From Maribellus comscasis (GTDB lineage: Bacteria; Bacteroidota; Bacteroidia; Bacteroidales; Prolixibacteraceae), in the NCBI RefSeq assembly GCF_009762775.1, contig NZ_CP046401.1, forward strand, positions 6,212,001 to 6,276,000: a stretch of 64,000 bases of DNA, read 5' to 3'. Under the pieces are notes generated by a model. That model saw only the letters and a program-made list of their open reading frames with translations. It made no database searches and had not been told where the DNA came from. Within the stretch, counting starts at the first letter, position 1; each line of letters begins with the position of its first letter. The translations under genes were made by a program, and so were the position numbers. This document shows, in pieces, positions 1 to 10,029 of this stretch.

Positions 1-1008
1 CTGTGCAAGAAATGAGTGGTACAACGAAGTATAAAAAATTTCTTTTTGATCATCGGTCGCTCCATCAATTTCAATTCTCGAAAGTTCTTTGTTCCATGTT
101 TTTTCTGCGTTACCTTTTACCGCGTCAAAATTCCAGTCTGCTATTTCTGATTGCAGATTTTTTCTTGCACCTTCCACACTGGTGTATGAAATGCCAACTC
201 TTATAAGAATCTGCTCGTTTTCTTCTGTTTTATAGCTAACAAATGCCCCAATTTTATCACCGTTTTCAGCGTTTTTGTATGGAAAAATGCTTCCGCCCGA
301 TTCAGGTGTAATATACGATGCATCAAAAGTTCCGTAGTAGCGAAAAGGTTTGCTAAATTCTGCCACAAAATAAACTTTGCCTAGCCCGGAGCTTCTTTCA
401 CCTTCAATACGATTATTATCTGCGATTTTAAATTTTGAGATTTCGCCCGAACTCATATCTCCAATCTGGTGGCCTAAATCAAGAATAATTTTGGCATTGT
501 CCGCCTTGGGAAAAGTATATCTGTGAAAACCGGTGCGTTGGGTTGTTGTTAGTTCTGCTTTTATTTTGTAATCTTCCAAAAATACTGAGTAATATCCGGG
601 AGAGGCGGTTTCATTGTCATGACTATATCTTGAACGATAACCGGAATCCGGATTTTCTTTTGTTCCGGGAGTAATTTGCAGTTTATCTCCTACAACAGGC
701 ATCAGTAAAATATCACCACCGTTTACCATGCCAACTCCACTCCAGTGGGTGTGGCTAAATCCCATGATTGAGTTATCAGAATAAACATAGCCGGCACAGT
801 AAGTCCATCCTTTTGTATCAGTATCCGGGCTTAAATGAACCATGGCATAGGGGAGAGATGCTCCCGGAAACGTATGTCCGAAAAAATCTGTTCCAAGAAA
901 TGGATTTACATAATCAGAAGGTTTTTTCTCTTTGTTCACCGGGCCTGAGTTTGCACAAACAGCGTAAAGCGAAAAAAACAGTGTAAGTAATAATATGCGT
1001 AGCTGCAT
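1..1008 (-). CDS. GH92 family alpha-mannosidase, N-terminal part (runs off the left edge)
   Basis: An open frame of 336 codons reads leftward from an ATG at 1008 to the window edge with no stop, so the gene is cut by the window. The product begins with a signal peptide (MQLRILLLTLFFSLYAVC), probably a lipoprotein or exported. It then shows the GH92 N-terminal signature: DYVNPFLGT, GHTFPGASLPYAMVHLSPD, a GYVYSDNSIMGFSHTHWSG stretch, DILLMP and SPGYYSVFLEDY. Near the edge it reads FYTSLYHSF, the start of the GH92 catalytic (alpha/alpha)6 domain. Family knowledge: GH92 enzymes are Ca-dependent exo-acting alpha-mannosidases. The catalytic Glu and Asp motifs lie outside the window. It is divergent from the GH2 gene at 1218, which suggests a shared control region. 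Confidence 0.9.
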   Translation of the reverse strand, partial: MQLRILLLTLFFSLYAVCANSGPVNKEKKPSDYVNPFLGTDFFGHTFPGASLPYAMVHLSPDTDTKGWTYCAGYVYSDNSIMGFSHTHWSGVGMVNGGDILLMPVVGDKLQITPGTKENPDSGYRSRYSHDNETASPGYYSVFLEDYKIKAELTTTQRTGFHRYTFPKADNAKIILDLGHQIGDMSSGEISKFKIADNNRIEGERSSGLGKVYFVAEFSKPFRYYGTFDASYITPESGGSIFPYKNAENGDKIGAFVSYKTEENEQILIRVGISYTSVEGARKNLQSEIADWNFDAVKGNAEKTWNKELSRIEIDGATDDQKEIFYTSLYHSFLAQ

Positions 1009-1217
1009 GATGTTGAGTTTTAGTTATTGTTTACAGAATGTAATAAAAAGAATCTTAACCTTTTTTGCGAAATTATATTTTAATTTTTTATTGATGGGTT
1101 AAAAGATAATGTAATTTGATTAATATAAACGAAGTTTTTGTCTTTTAATAAAACTTATTTTGTTGGAGTAAAGCTCTGCGCAAAGTTTATAGTAATTTTC
1201 TTTTTCAAAAAAATTTT
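1009..1217. other. Intergenic region between the divergent GH92 and GH2 genes
   Basis: These 209 AT-rich bases separate two divergently transcribed glycosidase genes and must carry both promoters. I see a near-match to the Bacteroidota -7 box on the plus strand (TATTTTG around 1155) but no perfect TAnnTTTG. No hairpin, RNA gene or short coding frame stands out. Confidence 0.4.
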
Positions 1218-3917
1218 ATGAAAATATTAAATCGATTTAGCAAATATTTGGGATTTATATCAGTTGTCTCGATTTTATTTACCTCTTGTGATGATGTCAA
1301 AAAAGAAGAAACCTATCGCATAGAAAACATGAATTCCGGCTGGACGATGCAGTCTGACGAAATGCTTGGCGGTGTTGAAGATGAAATCATTTCAGAAAGT
1401 GGTTTTGACGACAGTTCCTGGCACAAAGCCAATGTTCCCGGAACTGTTTTGGGAAGTATGGCATCAAATGGTGTAATTGAGGATCCATATTTTGGAATTA
1501 ACATGCAAAAAGTAGATCCTGAACAGTTTAAAGTTCCGTGGTGGTTTCGTACATCGTTCCAGATAGAATCAGAAGATATAGGTAAAATAATCAGTTTGCG
1601 GTTTAACGGAATTAACTACCGTGCTGATTTATGGATAAACGGAAAAAAAGTGGTGGGAAAGGACAAATTTGCCGGAACTTATCGCATGTTTAGTTTTGAT
1701 ATCAGCGATTTTGTACAGAAGGGTGAAAATACAATGGCGCTTAAAATGTGGCAACATGCCGACGGAGAGTATTCCATCGGATTTGTTGACTGGAACCCTT
1801 TACCCCGCGACCGGAATTTGGGCATTTTCAGAGAGGTTTTTCTGGAAGTGAATGAAGGAGTAAAAATCAGGAGTCCGTTTGTCTATTCGAAAGTAAACAA
1901 AGAAACACTTAAAGATGCTGATTTATATGTTCAAACGGAACTGGTAAACAGTTCTGAAAAATCGATAACCGGAACGCTGCGTGTTAATTATGAGTTGGGT
2001 GTAGTGGAAAAAGAAATTACCCTGGAACCTGGTAAAAACGTTAATGTCAAATTTGAGCCGCAGGAATTCAGCCAACTTGCTGTAAAAGATGTAAATCTTT
2101 GGTGGCCAAATGGTATGGGGGCTCCAAATTTATACCCGTTGACTGTGGAGTTTATATCAGACAATAAGATAATTGACAAGGTTGAAAAAAAATATGGGAT
2201 AAGGGAAATCAACAGTTATCTGAACAAAGATAAAAACAGGGCCTTTGAAGTAAACGGAAGGTTTGTCCTTATTAAAGGTGGCGGATGGACGGATGACGTA
2301 TTGCTGCAGGATACACCCAAATCGGTAGAAGCCCAGCTGAGATATGTTCGGCACATGAACATGAACAGTATCCGTTGTGAAGGTTTTTGGGGAAAGGATG
2401 AGACATTATATAACCTCTGTGATGAGTACGGTATTTTGGTAATGATAGGTTGGAATTGCCATTGGGAGTGGGAGGAGTATTTGTTAAAACCAACTCATGA
2501 AAAATATGGTGGTGCAACCAATGACGAAGATATCAATCTGATGGAAGCCAGTTGGAAAGACCAAATGTTGTGGCTGCGAAACCACCCAAGTATATATGTA
2601 TGGATGCTCGGGAGCGATAAACTTCCTGCACCAAAACTGGAGCGAAAATACATCGAATTGTTTAAGGAATACGATCCTTCCAGGACATATGTAACTTCTG
2701 CCGGTGGAGCAGGAACTGAAGATAATAAGATAGTTGCAGAGGTTCCCCTTGTTAGCGATATAAGCGGACCAACCGGGATGAAAATGCTGGGGCCTTACGC
2801 ATATACTCCACCGGTATACTGGTTTACCGACTCGATGCTCGGAGGTGGTTATGGTTTTAATACCGAAACCTGTCCCGGGCCAAGTATTCCACCTCTGGCT
2901 TCATTAAAAAAGATGCTGCCGGAAGAAAGCCTTTGGCCAATCGATAAAAAATACTGGGAGTATCATACCGGTAGAAACCAGTTCAAAACACTTGACAGGT
3001 TTCGCAAGGCGATGGACGAGCGGTACGGAAAATCAAACAGTGTTGAAGAATTTGCTTTTAAATGTCAGTTAAGCAACTATGAGCTGATGCGCCCGATGTT
3101 TGAAGCATTTGTGGCGCACAAACCCAAAAGCACAGGTCTTGTCCAGTGGATGCTAAACTCTGCCTGGCCCGAATTGTACTGGCAGCTTTATGATACTTAC
3201 CTGCAACCCAATGGTTCTTTTTACGGGGTGCGTAAAGCTTGTAATCCAATCCACGCAATTTATCGCTATGGATTTGATGATATTTATATTGCCAACGAAG
3301 ATTTAAATGATGCAAATAATCTGACCGTCAAAATCAAGGTGTTTGATATTGAATCAAAAGAAATTTTTAGCGACGAATGGAAAGGAAGTGTAAAAACAAA
3401 CATCTCAAAGTTTATTTACAAATTACCTGAAATAGAGAATCGAACTCCGGTGTATTTTCTTGACTTGAGAGTGTTTGATGAAAACAATATTGAAGTGGAC
3501 AACAGCATTTACTGGCTTTCTTTTAAAAAGGATGAACTGGATTATGAAGCGGCAAAAAAATTAGAGTGGCCATTTTTTACTCCTCCTAAAGCTTATGCCG
3601 ATTATACGAGTCTGAACCAGCTTCCTAATGTTGAGTTGGATTATGAATACACCTTCCTGAAGGATAATCAGTTTGGGATGGTAAATTTAAAAGTAAAAAA
3701 TCCGTCGGATGCGATTGCCTTTTTTGTATTCTTCGACGTAACTGACCCGGAAACCAACAAACCTGTTTTACCCGTTTACTGGGACGATAATTATATTACA
3801 TTATTACCCGGAGAAGAGCGCGAATACCAGGCAAAGTATTTCCTTTCTGATGCAAGCGATAATAAGCCTGAACTAAAAGTAAAAGCATGGAATGTGGATG
3901 CAATAGTTTTAAAGTAG
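1218..3917 (+). CDS. GH2 family glycosidase, exo-beta-D-glucosaminidase (CsxA)-like lipoprotein
   Basis: 899 residues. The signal peptide ends in a lipobox (ILFTSC), predicting an exported lipoprotein. The GH2 layout follows: a sugar-binding jelly roll (about 40-215), an Ig-like domain, a TIM barrel (about 330-640) and C-terminal beta domains. PRDRNLGIFREV matches the GH2 subgroup of exo-beta-glucosaminidases and mannosylglycoprotein endo-beta-mannosidases. The candidate acid/base is Asp467 in WMLGSD and the candidate nucleophile is Glu550 in GFNTETCPGP. The same Asp/Glu pair (GSD and FNTET) is known from Amycolatopsis CsxA, whereas most GH2 enzymes use two Glu. This favours hydrolysis of terminal beta-linked hexosamine or a related sugar. 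Its neighbours are GH92 alpha-mannosidases and a sugar transporter. The exact substrate is not certain. Confidence 0.88.
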   Translation: MKILNRFSKYLGFISVVSILFTSCDDVKKEETYRIENMNSGWTMQSDEMLGGVEDEIISESGFDDSSWHKANVPGTVLGSMASNGVIEDPYFGINMQKVDPEQFKVPWWFRTSFQIESEDIGKIISLRFNGINYRADLWINGKKVVGKDKFAGTYRMFSFDISDFVQKGENTMALKMWQHADGEYSIGFVDWNPLPRDRNLGIFREVFLEVNEGVKIRSPFVYSKVNKETLKDADLYVQTELVNSSEKSITGTLRVNYELGVVEKEITLEPGKNVNVKFEPQEFSQLAVKDVNLWWPNGMGAPNLYPLTVEFISDNKIIDKVEKKYGIREINSYLNKDKNRAFEVNGRFVLIKGGGWTDDVLLQDTPKSVEAQLRYVRHMNMNSIRCEGFWGKDETLYNLCDEYGILVMIGWNCHWEWEEYLLKPTHEKYGGATNDEDINLMEASWKDQMLWLRNHPSIYVWMLGSDKLPAPKLERKYIELFKEYDPSRTYVTSAGGAGTEDNKIVAEVPLVSDISGPTGMKMLGPYAYTPPVYWFTDSMLGGGYGFNTETCPGPSIPPLASLKKMLPEESLWPIDKKYWEYHTGRNQFKTLDRFRKAMDERYGKSNSVEEFAFKCQLSNYELMRPMFEAFVAHKPKSTGLVQWMLNSAWPELYWQLYDTYLQPNGSFYGVRKACNPIHAIYRYGFDDIYIANEDLNDANNLTVKIKVFDIESKEIFSDEWKGSVKTNISKFIYKLPEIENRTPVYFLDLRVFDENNIEVDNSIYWLSFKKDELDYEAAKKLEWPFFTPPKAYADYTSLNQLPNVELDYEYTFLKDNQFGMVNLKVKNPSDAIAFFVFFDVTDPETNKPVLPVYWDDNYITLLPGEEREYQAKYFLSDASDNKPELKVKAWNVDAIVLK

Positions 3918-4040
3918 ATCGTTTGATTTTGCCGAAAAGAAAATGGTCCAAAAAAGTCAGCGCCATTTTTTGCAACGAATTGCAATTGTGTCGTTACTGA
4001 ACTGCGTAGATATTAAGAATATGATTTTAACTGTCTTGTT

Positions 4041-5300
4041 ATGAAGAAAAAAAATCTATTGGTCGTTCTGATAATGTTGGTGTTTTTTGTCATTTCATTT
4101 CTTACCAATATTTTAGGCGCGCTAAATCAAAAAGTGTCTGTGAGCTTTACGCTTACTGAAACGCTTGCCGGACTGCTGCCTTTTGCTTTTTTTATTGCCT
4201 ATGGCGTAATGTCAATTCCCTTTGGTTTTTTTGTGGAAAAATATGGCGAAAAAAGAATAATGATTCTGGCCTTTATAATGGCCTTTGCAGCTTCGTTGGT
4301 GTTTGCTGTTTTTCCTGTTTTTGATGTGTTTATCGTTTCTTTATTCACTATCGGAGCCGGAATGGCTGCTTTGCAGGTCGTAATAAATCCGCTGTTGCGT
4401 GTCTCGGGAGGTGAAGCTAATTACGCCTTTTATTCCGTAATGGGGCAGTTGGTTTTCGGACTGGCTTCTTTTATCAGCCCGCAAATGTATTCCTATTTCG
4501 TTGTGAATATCGATGAGAAAAATTTGAATAAACCACTGATTGATTTGATGTCGCAACTTGTTCCGGAAAACATGTCCTGGGTTTCTGTTTACTGGGCTTT
4601 CGCAGCTATTGCCATTTTGATGGGGGTAATCATATTTTTTGTAAAATTTCCAAAAGTAGAATTACAGGAAGACGAAAAAGTTGGTTCAAAGGATAGTTTT
4701 CTGGAACTCATTAAAAACAAGTATGTAATTCTTTACTTTCTTGGTATATTTATGTACGTAGGCTCCGAACAGGGAATTTCATACTGGTTGTCGAAATTTT
4801 TGAATATATACCATAATATCGATCCTGATCTTGCAGGTGCCGATGCTGTCTCTTACTTCTGGGGACTAATGACAGTGGGCGGAATTTTAGGTTTGGTTCT
4901 CATGAAATTGTTCGACAGTAAACAAATTTTGCGCTGGTTTACCATTTTGGCTATTATTTGTTTGGCAGCAGGATTGTTTGGCAGTGTTAATATTGCCTTG
5001 TGGGCTCTGCCTGTTTCCGGATTTTTTCTCTCAGTAATGTATCCGACAATTGTTTCGCTGGGATTAAATTCTGTAGCTAAACATCATGGCTCATTTGCAG
5101 GTATCTTAATGACCGGAATTGCCGGAGGTGCTATTGTTCAGATTGTGATAGGTGCTATCAGCGACTTTTCTTCACTGCGTGTAGGAATGATGTTGATATT
5201 TTTAACACTGGGTTATATTTTAAGCATTAGTTTCTGGGCCAAACCACTCGTAAATAATAAAACCGTAAGCCTGAAAGAATTATTTGCCCGGAAAGCTTAG
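4041..5300 (+). CDS. MFS transporter, FucP/FHS-like sugar permease
   Basis: 419 residues with about 12 predicted membrane helices. The first covers residues 5-28, and a central charged loop near VELQEDEKVGSKDS separates two six-helix halves. The GVMSIPFGFFVEKYGEKR stretch in the first half is an MFS loop 2-3 signature (G-x-x-x-[DE]-[RK]-x-G-x-[KR]-[RK] type). The style resembles the fucose/glucose/galactose/GlcNAc proton symporters of the FHS family. It lies between the GH2 gene and the GH92 genes on the same strand, so it probably imports a monosaccharide released by them across the inner membrane. The cargo (mannose, GlcNAc or another) cannot be read from sequence. Confidence 0.85.
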   Translation: MKKKNLLVVLIMLVFFVISFLTNILGALNQKVSVSFTLTETLAGLLPFAFFIAYGVMSIPFGFFVEKYGEKRIMILAFIMAFAASLVFAVFPVFDVFIVSLFTIGAGMAALQVVINPLLRVSGGEANYAFYSVMGQLVFGLASFISPQMYSYFVVNIDEKNLNKPLIDLMSQLVPENMSWVSVYWAFAAIAILMGVIIFFVKFPKVELQEDEKVGSKDSFLELIKNKYVILYFLGIFMYVGSEQGISYWLSKFLNIYHNIDPDLAGADAVSYFWGLMTVGGILGLVLMKLFDSKQILRWFTILAIICLAAGLFGSVNIALWALPVSGFFLSVMYPTIVSLGLNSVAKHHGSFAGILMTGIAGGAIVQIVIGAISDFSSLRVGMMLIFLTLGYILSISFWAKPLVNNKTVSLKELFARKA

Positions 5301-5391
5301 TGCTGAAGTCGTTTAGTAATTGTTTTTAAGTTCATTACGTATTAAGAAAAATCAAAACCGATTTATAAAAATTTAGCTAAACCAAAAAATT

Positions 5392-6792
5392 ATGATTAAA
5401 AGTGAAAGATTTCCTAAGTGGATGCATATTGTTTTTCCGGCAATTGCGATGATGCTGGGGTGGGGATTACGCGGTCACATAGGTGGTGGTCCGTTTGGCG
5501 CGATGATACCCGGTGCAATGGTTGCTTTAAGTATCGGAATGCTTCTGGAATTACCGGCATGGTCGATTTCAATTCTGGTAGTTTTTGGTGTGTTTGGAAT
5601 TGGAATGGGAGGCGAAATGACCTACGGACAAACACTGGGAATTCTCAGAGACCCGGAAACAATCTGGTGGGGTGCAACAGGAACTACTTTAAAAGGTGCG
5701 ATGTGGGGTTTGCTCGGAGGTGCTGTCCTGTCACTGGGATTTCTATTTCATAAAACATCTAAAAAAGTATTTATTACAGCTTCTCTTTTGATAATTTTAG
5801 GAATGTTCATCGGGTTTAAAACCATTAACGACTCAATGTTGATTTATTTCTCCGACCCTGAAAATCCACGTGCTGAATCATGGGCAGGGCTTCTTTTAGC
5901 AGCGATATTACTTTTGGTTTATCTGCGAATAAAAATTTCTTCTCCGGATTTTAAATTGGTTATACGTTTTGCGCTATTTGGAATGATTGGCGGAGCTTTG
6001 GGATTTGGTTTAGGTTCTTTTTGGCTTGTATTAGGGGTTTATTTACCCGATGCAATTTTTTCCAGTTGGTGGAAAGCCATGGAATTTTCTTTCGGATTTT
6101 TATTGGGTGCTTTTCTTGGCTATGCTTCCTGGCTTAGTCGTAAAGAATTCCTTGTTCAACAAATAAAAGAGATAAAAGAAATTACGCCTGTTAAATTTAC
6201 GGTTTGGAAAGAAATGACCGTTGTCTTAATCACCGGACTACTTATTTACTGGTTAATTCCAAATGTGATGGAGTGGTTTGCCAACACCGTCATTGTAAAT
6301 AATATGGCCGGTGGAAATATAAAAGAAGAAATTGCACGCTTGCTTGTTAATTACGCTTTCGTCGGGCTGTTGTTCATTATCGTATTAATCCGTTTCCCCA
6401 AAGCAGCCTGGCAAATTGGGATAACGTTAACATTTTGCCATACTGCTATCGATTTATTTCGTGATTTTTACAATGATATAAATTTTTGGTCTCCCTTTAC
6501 CCTTCATTTTTTTTGGGTATTTCTAACAACTGCAATCGTAGCATGGGGAGTTGCCAGCTTTAGTAATAAAGCTAATAGTGTCAGAAAACTATTTTTGCTT
6601 TTAATTTGGTCTTGCATCTTAATTTCAGTGTTGCGAATGTTTGTCCATCCTGAAAATTTTAACGTAAAAGAACTTACTTTCTGTCAAATAATTTGCGGAA
6701 GATTTGTTGTTGACTTATTTTTTGTTGTTTCTGCTGCTTTTCTGACCTGGTTTTTATTCGCAAAAATAAAGCCTAAAGCGGAATTGATGTAA
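5392..6792 (+). CDS. Unknown polytopic inner-membrane protein
   Basis: 466 residues, about 11-12 hydrophobic segments, no signal peptide and no domain I can name. The first half is unusually Gly-rich in its helices (LGWGLRGHIGGGPFGAMIPG near residues 18-37; FGIGMGGEMTYG; LGGAVLSLGF). That could mark a transport or membrane-enzyme core. A conserved-looking HTAIDLFRDF motif lies in a later helix with acidic and histidine residues. It sits between the MFS transporter and a GH92 gene on the same strand, so a role in glycan uptake or processing is an inference from context only. No function is assigned. Confidence 0.75.
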   Translation: MIKSERFPKWMHIVFPAIAMMLGWGLRGHIGGGPFGAMIPGAMVALSIGMLLELPAWSISILVVFGVFGIGMGGEMTYGQTLGILRDPETIWWGATGTTLKGAMWGLLGGAVLSLGFLFHKTSKKVFITASLLIILGMFIGFKTINDSMLIYFSDPENPRAESWAGLLLAAILLLVYLRIKISSPDFKLVIRFALFGMIGGALGFGLGSFWLVLGVYLPDAIFSSWWKAMEFSFGFLLGAFLGYASWLSRKEFLVQQIKEIKEITPVKFTVWKEMTVVLITGLLIYWLIPNVMEWFANTVIVNNMAGGNIKEEIARLLVNYAFVGLLFIIVLIRFPKAAWQIGITLTFCHTAIDLFRDFYNDINFWSPFTLHFFWVFLTTAIVAWGVASFSNKANSVRKLFLLLIWSCILISVLRMFVHPENFNVKELTFCQIICGRFVVDLFFVVSAAFLTWFLFAKIKPKAELM

Positions 6793-6939
6793 TATTTAAT
6801 CTGAAGATTTCTTTTTACATTGGTTGTAAACCATATGTTTTTACAAAATACAATTTTAAAATTATTCAGTCTTAAAACGAGATTTGCTCATGTTTTGTAA
6901 ATGAAAATTGAGTAGGTCTGCTTTATATAGTTTTCGAAA

Positions 6940-9900
6940 ATGAAGGAATACATATATTTTAAAGTAAGGTTATTTAAGCTATTTCTGGTTTTTGGAGTGG
7001 TATTGTTGCAAAGTTGTTTACAAAAAGAAAAACAACCGGTAGACTATGTGAATACTTTATTGGGAACTTCTTCTTCCCGCTGGATGCTCTATCCCGGACC
7101 AAGCATGCCTTTTGGTATGGTGAAACTGAGTCCCGATAATACCGATGAAACACATTATCAGTTAGGAGCTGGCTACGAATATAAAATAAACAGCATTTCC
7201 GGCTTTGGGCATGTACATTCATGGATGATGGGAAGTTTTACTACCATGCCTACCACCGGAGAATTAAAAATAGCTCCCGGGACTTCAGAAGATCCGGATG
7301 CCGGATATCGTTCTCGTATTAACAATGATAACACTATTGCTACAGCGGGTTATTATTCGGCGATCCTGGAAGATTATAATATTCTTGCTGAACTTACGGC
7401 AACTACCCGTGCAGGATTTCAGCGTTATACATTCCCAAAAGGAGAAAACGGCCGGGTGCTTTTCGATTTGAAAGTGGCAGAAGAGGAACCTTCAAAAAAT
7501 ATAAAAGCTGAAATCAGCAAAATAAGTGATACTGAAATTGAAGGATATGTGCAGCGCGAAGCCGGCGATTGGAATGAATATACCTTACATTTCGCTGCTC
7601 GTTTTAACCGTCCTTTTAAATCGATGGGTGGCTGGACCGGAACAAATATTCTTGAAAATACGGAGGATATTAAAATTTCAGAAGACTTGGATATGGGGGC
7701 CTTTCTTGAATTCAATTTAGGAGATGATCAGGTTGTGTTGTTAAAAACAGCCATTTCATATGTAAGTACAGAACAAGCCTGGTTGAACCTGAATACCGAA
7801 ATGGATCCTTTTGGCTGGGATTTTGATAAAGCACGTGATAATGCAAGGAATGTTTGGAATACCTTGCTGAAAAAGATAAAAGTTAAAGGCGGTTCTGAAA
7901 CGGATAAACTTAAATTTTACACCAATTTGTACCGTGCGTATTGTTCGCGTTCCATTTTTAGTGATGTGAACGGAAAATACGTGGATATGTGTGAAAAGGT
8001 GCAGCAGGCACCCAATCCGGATAGTCCGATTTATGGTTGCGATGCATTTTGGGGCTCGGCATGGAATTTAAATCAATTGTGGAGTTTGTTAACACCCGAT
8101 TACACAGAACAATGGGTGAACTCGTTGCTGGAATTATACGACGACGGTGGCTGGCTGGCAGATGCTCCCGGCGGACTTGAATATTCAAGCATTATGGTTG
8201 CGGCACATCAGGTGCCTTTTATTGTAATGGCATGGCAAAAAGGAATTCGTGGTTTTGATGCAGAAAAAGCCTACAAAGCGATGAAGGAAATTCAAATGAT
8301 TCCCGGAAAGCCACACGAGTGTGGCGGATATGTCGGGAACCGAAATTTAAAAACTTATATGGATATTGGTTTTGTTCCTGCCAATGAAGGTCCTGTTTCA
8401 AATACCCTGGAGTATGCTTACGACGACTGGTGTGTGGCACAAATGGCAAAAGCTTTGGGCAAAACTGAAGACTATAATTATTTTATGAGACGCGCTCAAT
8501 ATTATCGGAATGTTTATGATCCTTCAACAGGATACATGCGGGCTAAATATGCCGGTGGCCCCTGGACCGAAGACTTTTCAGTAAGTACCGGTGCCGGAGG
8601 TCAGGGACAGAATTTTGGTTATGGTTCTAAAAATTATGTGGAAGCAAATGCCTGGCAGTTTAGCTGGTATGTACCGCAGGATGTTTCGGCTTTAATTGAG
8701 TTGATGGGAGTGGATGAGTTTAATGATAGACTTGAGCACGGATTTAAAAATTCCTATCCTCATTTCACCAGCGAATATGTAAATATTGGAAACCAACCGA
8801 ATATGGAAGCTCCCTGGTTGTTTAATTATTCACGCAAGCCCTGGTTAACGCAATTCTGGGTAAGAGAAGTACTGGATAATTATTTTGGCACTGGTCCCAT
8901 TGATGGTTACCACGGCGACGAAGATCAGGGCCAAATGGGCGCATTTTATGTAATGAGTGCTATGGGATTGTTCGAAATGGATGGTGGTTCTTCTGTTGAT
9001 CCGGTATATGAAATTTCAAGTCCTGTTTTTGAAAAGATTACCATTCAACTTGACCAGAATTATTATAAAGGAAAAGAATTTGTAATTGAAGCAAAGAATA
9101 TTTCTACTGAAAATAAATACATTCAATCGGCCAAATTAAACGGAAAAGAATTGACCAATTTCTGGTTCCGTCACGAGGAACTGGCAAAAGGAGGCAAGCT
9201 GGAGCTGGTTATGGGGCCTGAGCCTAACAAAGAGTGGGCTGTGAACAGTGAATATCCTTTAAAAGAAGATGTGCCGGTAATTGTAACTACTCCTTACGTT
9301 AGCAATTTAGAGAAGGTATTTAAGACAGAATGTACAGTAAATATGGTTTGTGATACCAAAGGCGCTGAAATCCGCTATACGGTGGATGACTCTGAGCCAA
9401 CCAGGAATTCTTCACTCTATACAGATGGTTTGGTGGTGAATAAAAACACTTCTGTTAAAATGAAGGCATTTAAAGGAGATGAAGCCAGTCTCACCGCTAC
9501 GGCTGTTTTTAAAAAAATGGGCGAGATAAAAAGGGTGAGCATGAATGAAGTAAAACCCGGTATTTCATATAAATATACGCAGGGAATTTACCGAATGGTT
9601 AACGATTTTCTGGACGTGACTCCCCTAAAAACCGGAGTTGTTCCAACCTTTACAATGGAGCCAAGGGAAAAGGAACAATTCTTTTCGTTTGATTTTGAAG
9701 GCTACATCAATATAAAACAGGCGGGTGAATATACTTTCTATCTGGCTACAAACGACGGTGGAAGAATGTATATCGACGACAATATGATTATTAATAACGA
9801 TGGTTTGCATCCGGTTGTGGAAGTAGGGAAAAAGGTTGAGCTAAAAACCGGACTTCATCCCATTTCAGTCAAATATTTTCAGGAAGGTGGTTTGAATGGA

Positions 9901-9975
9901 TTAAAAGTTTCGTGGGAAGGCCCGGGTATTGAGAAACAGGAAATCCCGCCGAAAGTATTATTTCATATGAAGTAA
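6940..9975 (+). CDS. GH92 alpha-mannosidase with chitobiase-C and PA14-like C-terminal modules
   Basis: 1011 residues with a lipoprotein signal (VVLLQSC). The GH92 catalytic part spans about 35-745. It has an aberrant N-terminal loop, SSSRWMLYPGPSMPFGMV, where common GH92 proteins read GHTFPGATLPFGMV. The catalytic acid region is TLEYAYDDW (Glu491) and the base region is GDEDQGQMGAFY (Asp660 and Asp662), so both sites are present. Residues about 780-858 resemble the chitobiase/hexosaminidase C-terminal module (IRYTVDDSEPT). Residues about 887-1006 resemble a PA14-like sugar-binding module (FYLATNDGGRMYIDD). Family role: exo-alpha-mannosidase releasing mannose. The added modules suggest docking to a complex glycan. 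It lies 54 bp before the next glycosidase gene, probably in the same transcript. Confidence 0.92.
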   Translation: MKEYIYFKVRLFKLFLVFGVVLLQSCLQKEKQPVDYVNTLLGTSSSRWMLYPGPSMPFGMVKLSPDNTDETHYQLGAGYEYKINSISGFGHVHSWMMGSFTTMPTTGELKIAPGTSEDPDAGYRSRINNDNTIATAGYYSAILEDYNILAELTATTRAGFQRYTFPKGENGRVLFDLKVAEEEPSKNIKAEISKISDTEIEGYVQREAGDWNEYTLHFAARFNRPFKSMGGWTGTNILENTEDIKISEDLDMGAFLEFNLGDDQVVLLKTAISYVSTEQAWLNLNTEMDPFGWDFDKARDNARNVWNTLLKKIKVKGGSETDKLKFYTNLYRAYCSRSIFSDVNGKYVDMCEKVQQAPNPDSPIYGCDAFWGSAWNLNQLWSLLTPDYTEQWVNSLLELYDDGGWLADAPGGLEYSSIMVAAHQVPFIVMAWQKGIRGFDAEKAYKAMKEIQMIPGKPHECGGYVGNRNLKTYMDIGFVPANEGPVSNTLEYAYDDWCVAQMAKALGKTEDYNYFMRRAQYYRNVYDPSTGYMRAKYAGGPWTEDFSVSTGAGGQGQNFGYGSKNYVEANAWQFSWYVPQDVSALIELMGVDEFNDRLEHGFKNSYPHFTSEYVNIGNQPNMEAPWLFNYSRKPWLTQFWVREVLDNYFGTGPIDGYHGDEDQGQMGAFYVMSAMGLFEMDGGSSVDPVYEISSPVFEKITIQLDQNYYKGKEFVIEAKNISTENKYIQSAKLNGKELTNFWFRHEELAKGGKLELVMGPEPNKEWAVNSEYPLKEDVPVIVTTPYVSNLEKVFKTECTVNMVCDTKGAEIRYTVDDSEPTRNSSLYTDGLVVNKNTSVKMKAFKGDEASLTATAVFKKMGEIKRVSMNEVKPGISYKYTQGIYRMVNDFLDVTPLKTGVVPTFTMEPREKEQFFSFDFEGYINIKQAGEYTFYLATNDGGRMYIDDNMIINNDGLHPVVEVGKKVELKTGLHPISVKYFQEGGLNGLKVSWEGPGIEKQEIPPKVLFHMK

Positions 9976-10029
9976 CAGACAAAGGTTGTGGATAAAAATA
10001 AAGAAGGGTATATGTAAATTAGAATTTTT

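Noticed and set aside
5418..5753. 111-codon plus-strand frame with many Cys, Arg and Trp
   Set aside because: It is another frame of the membrane protein at 5392; composition is typical of a shifted frame.
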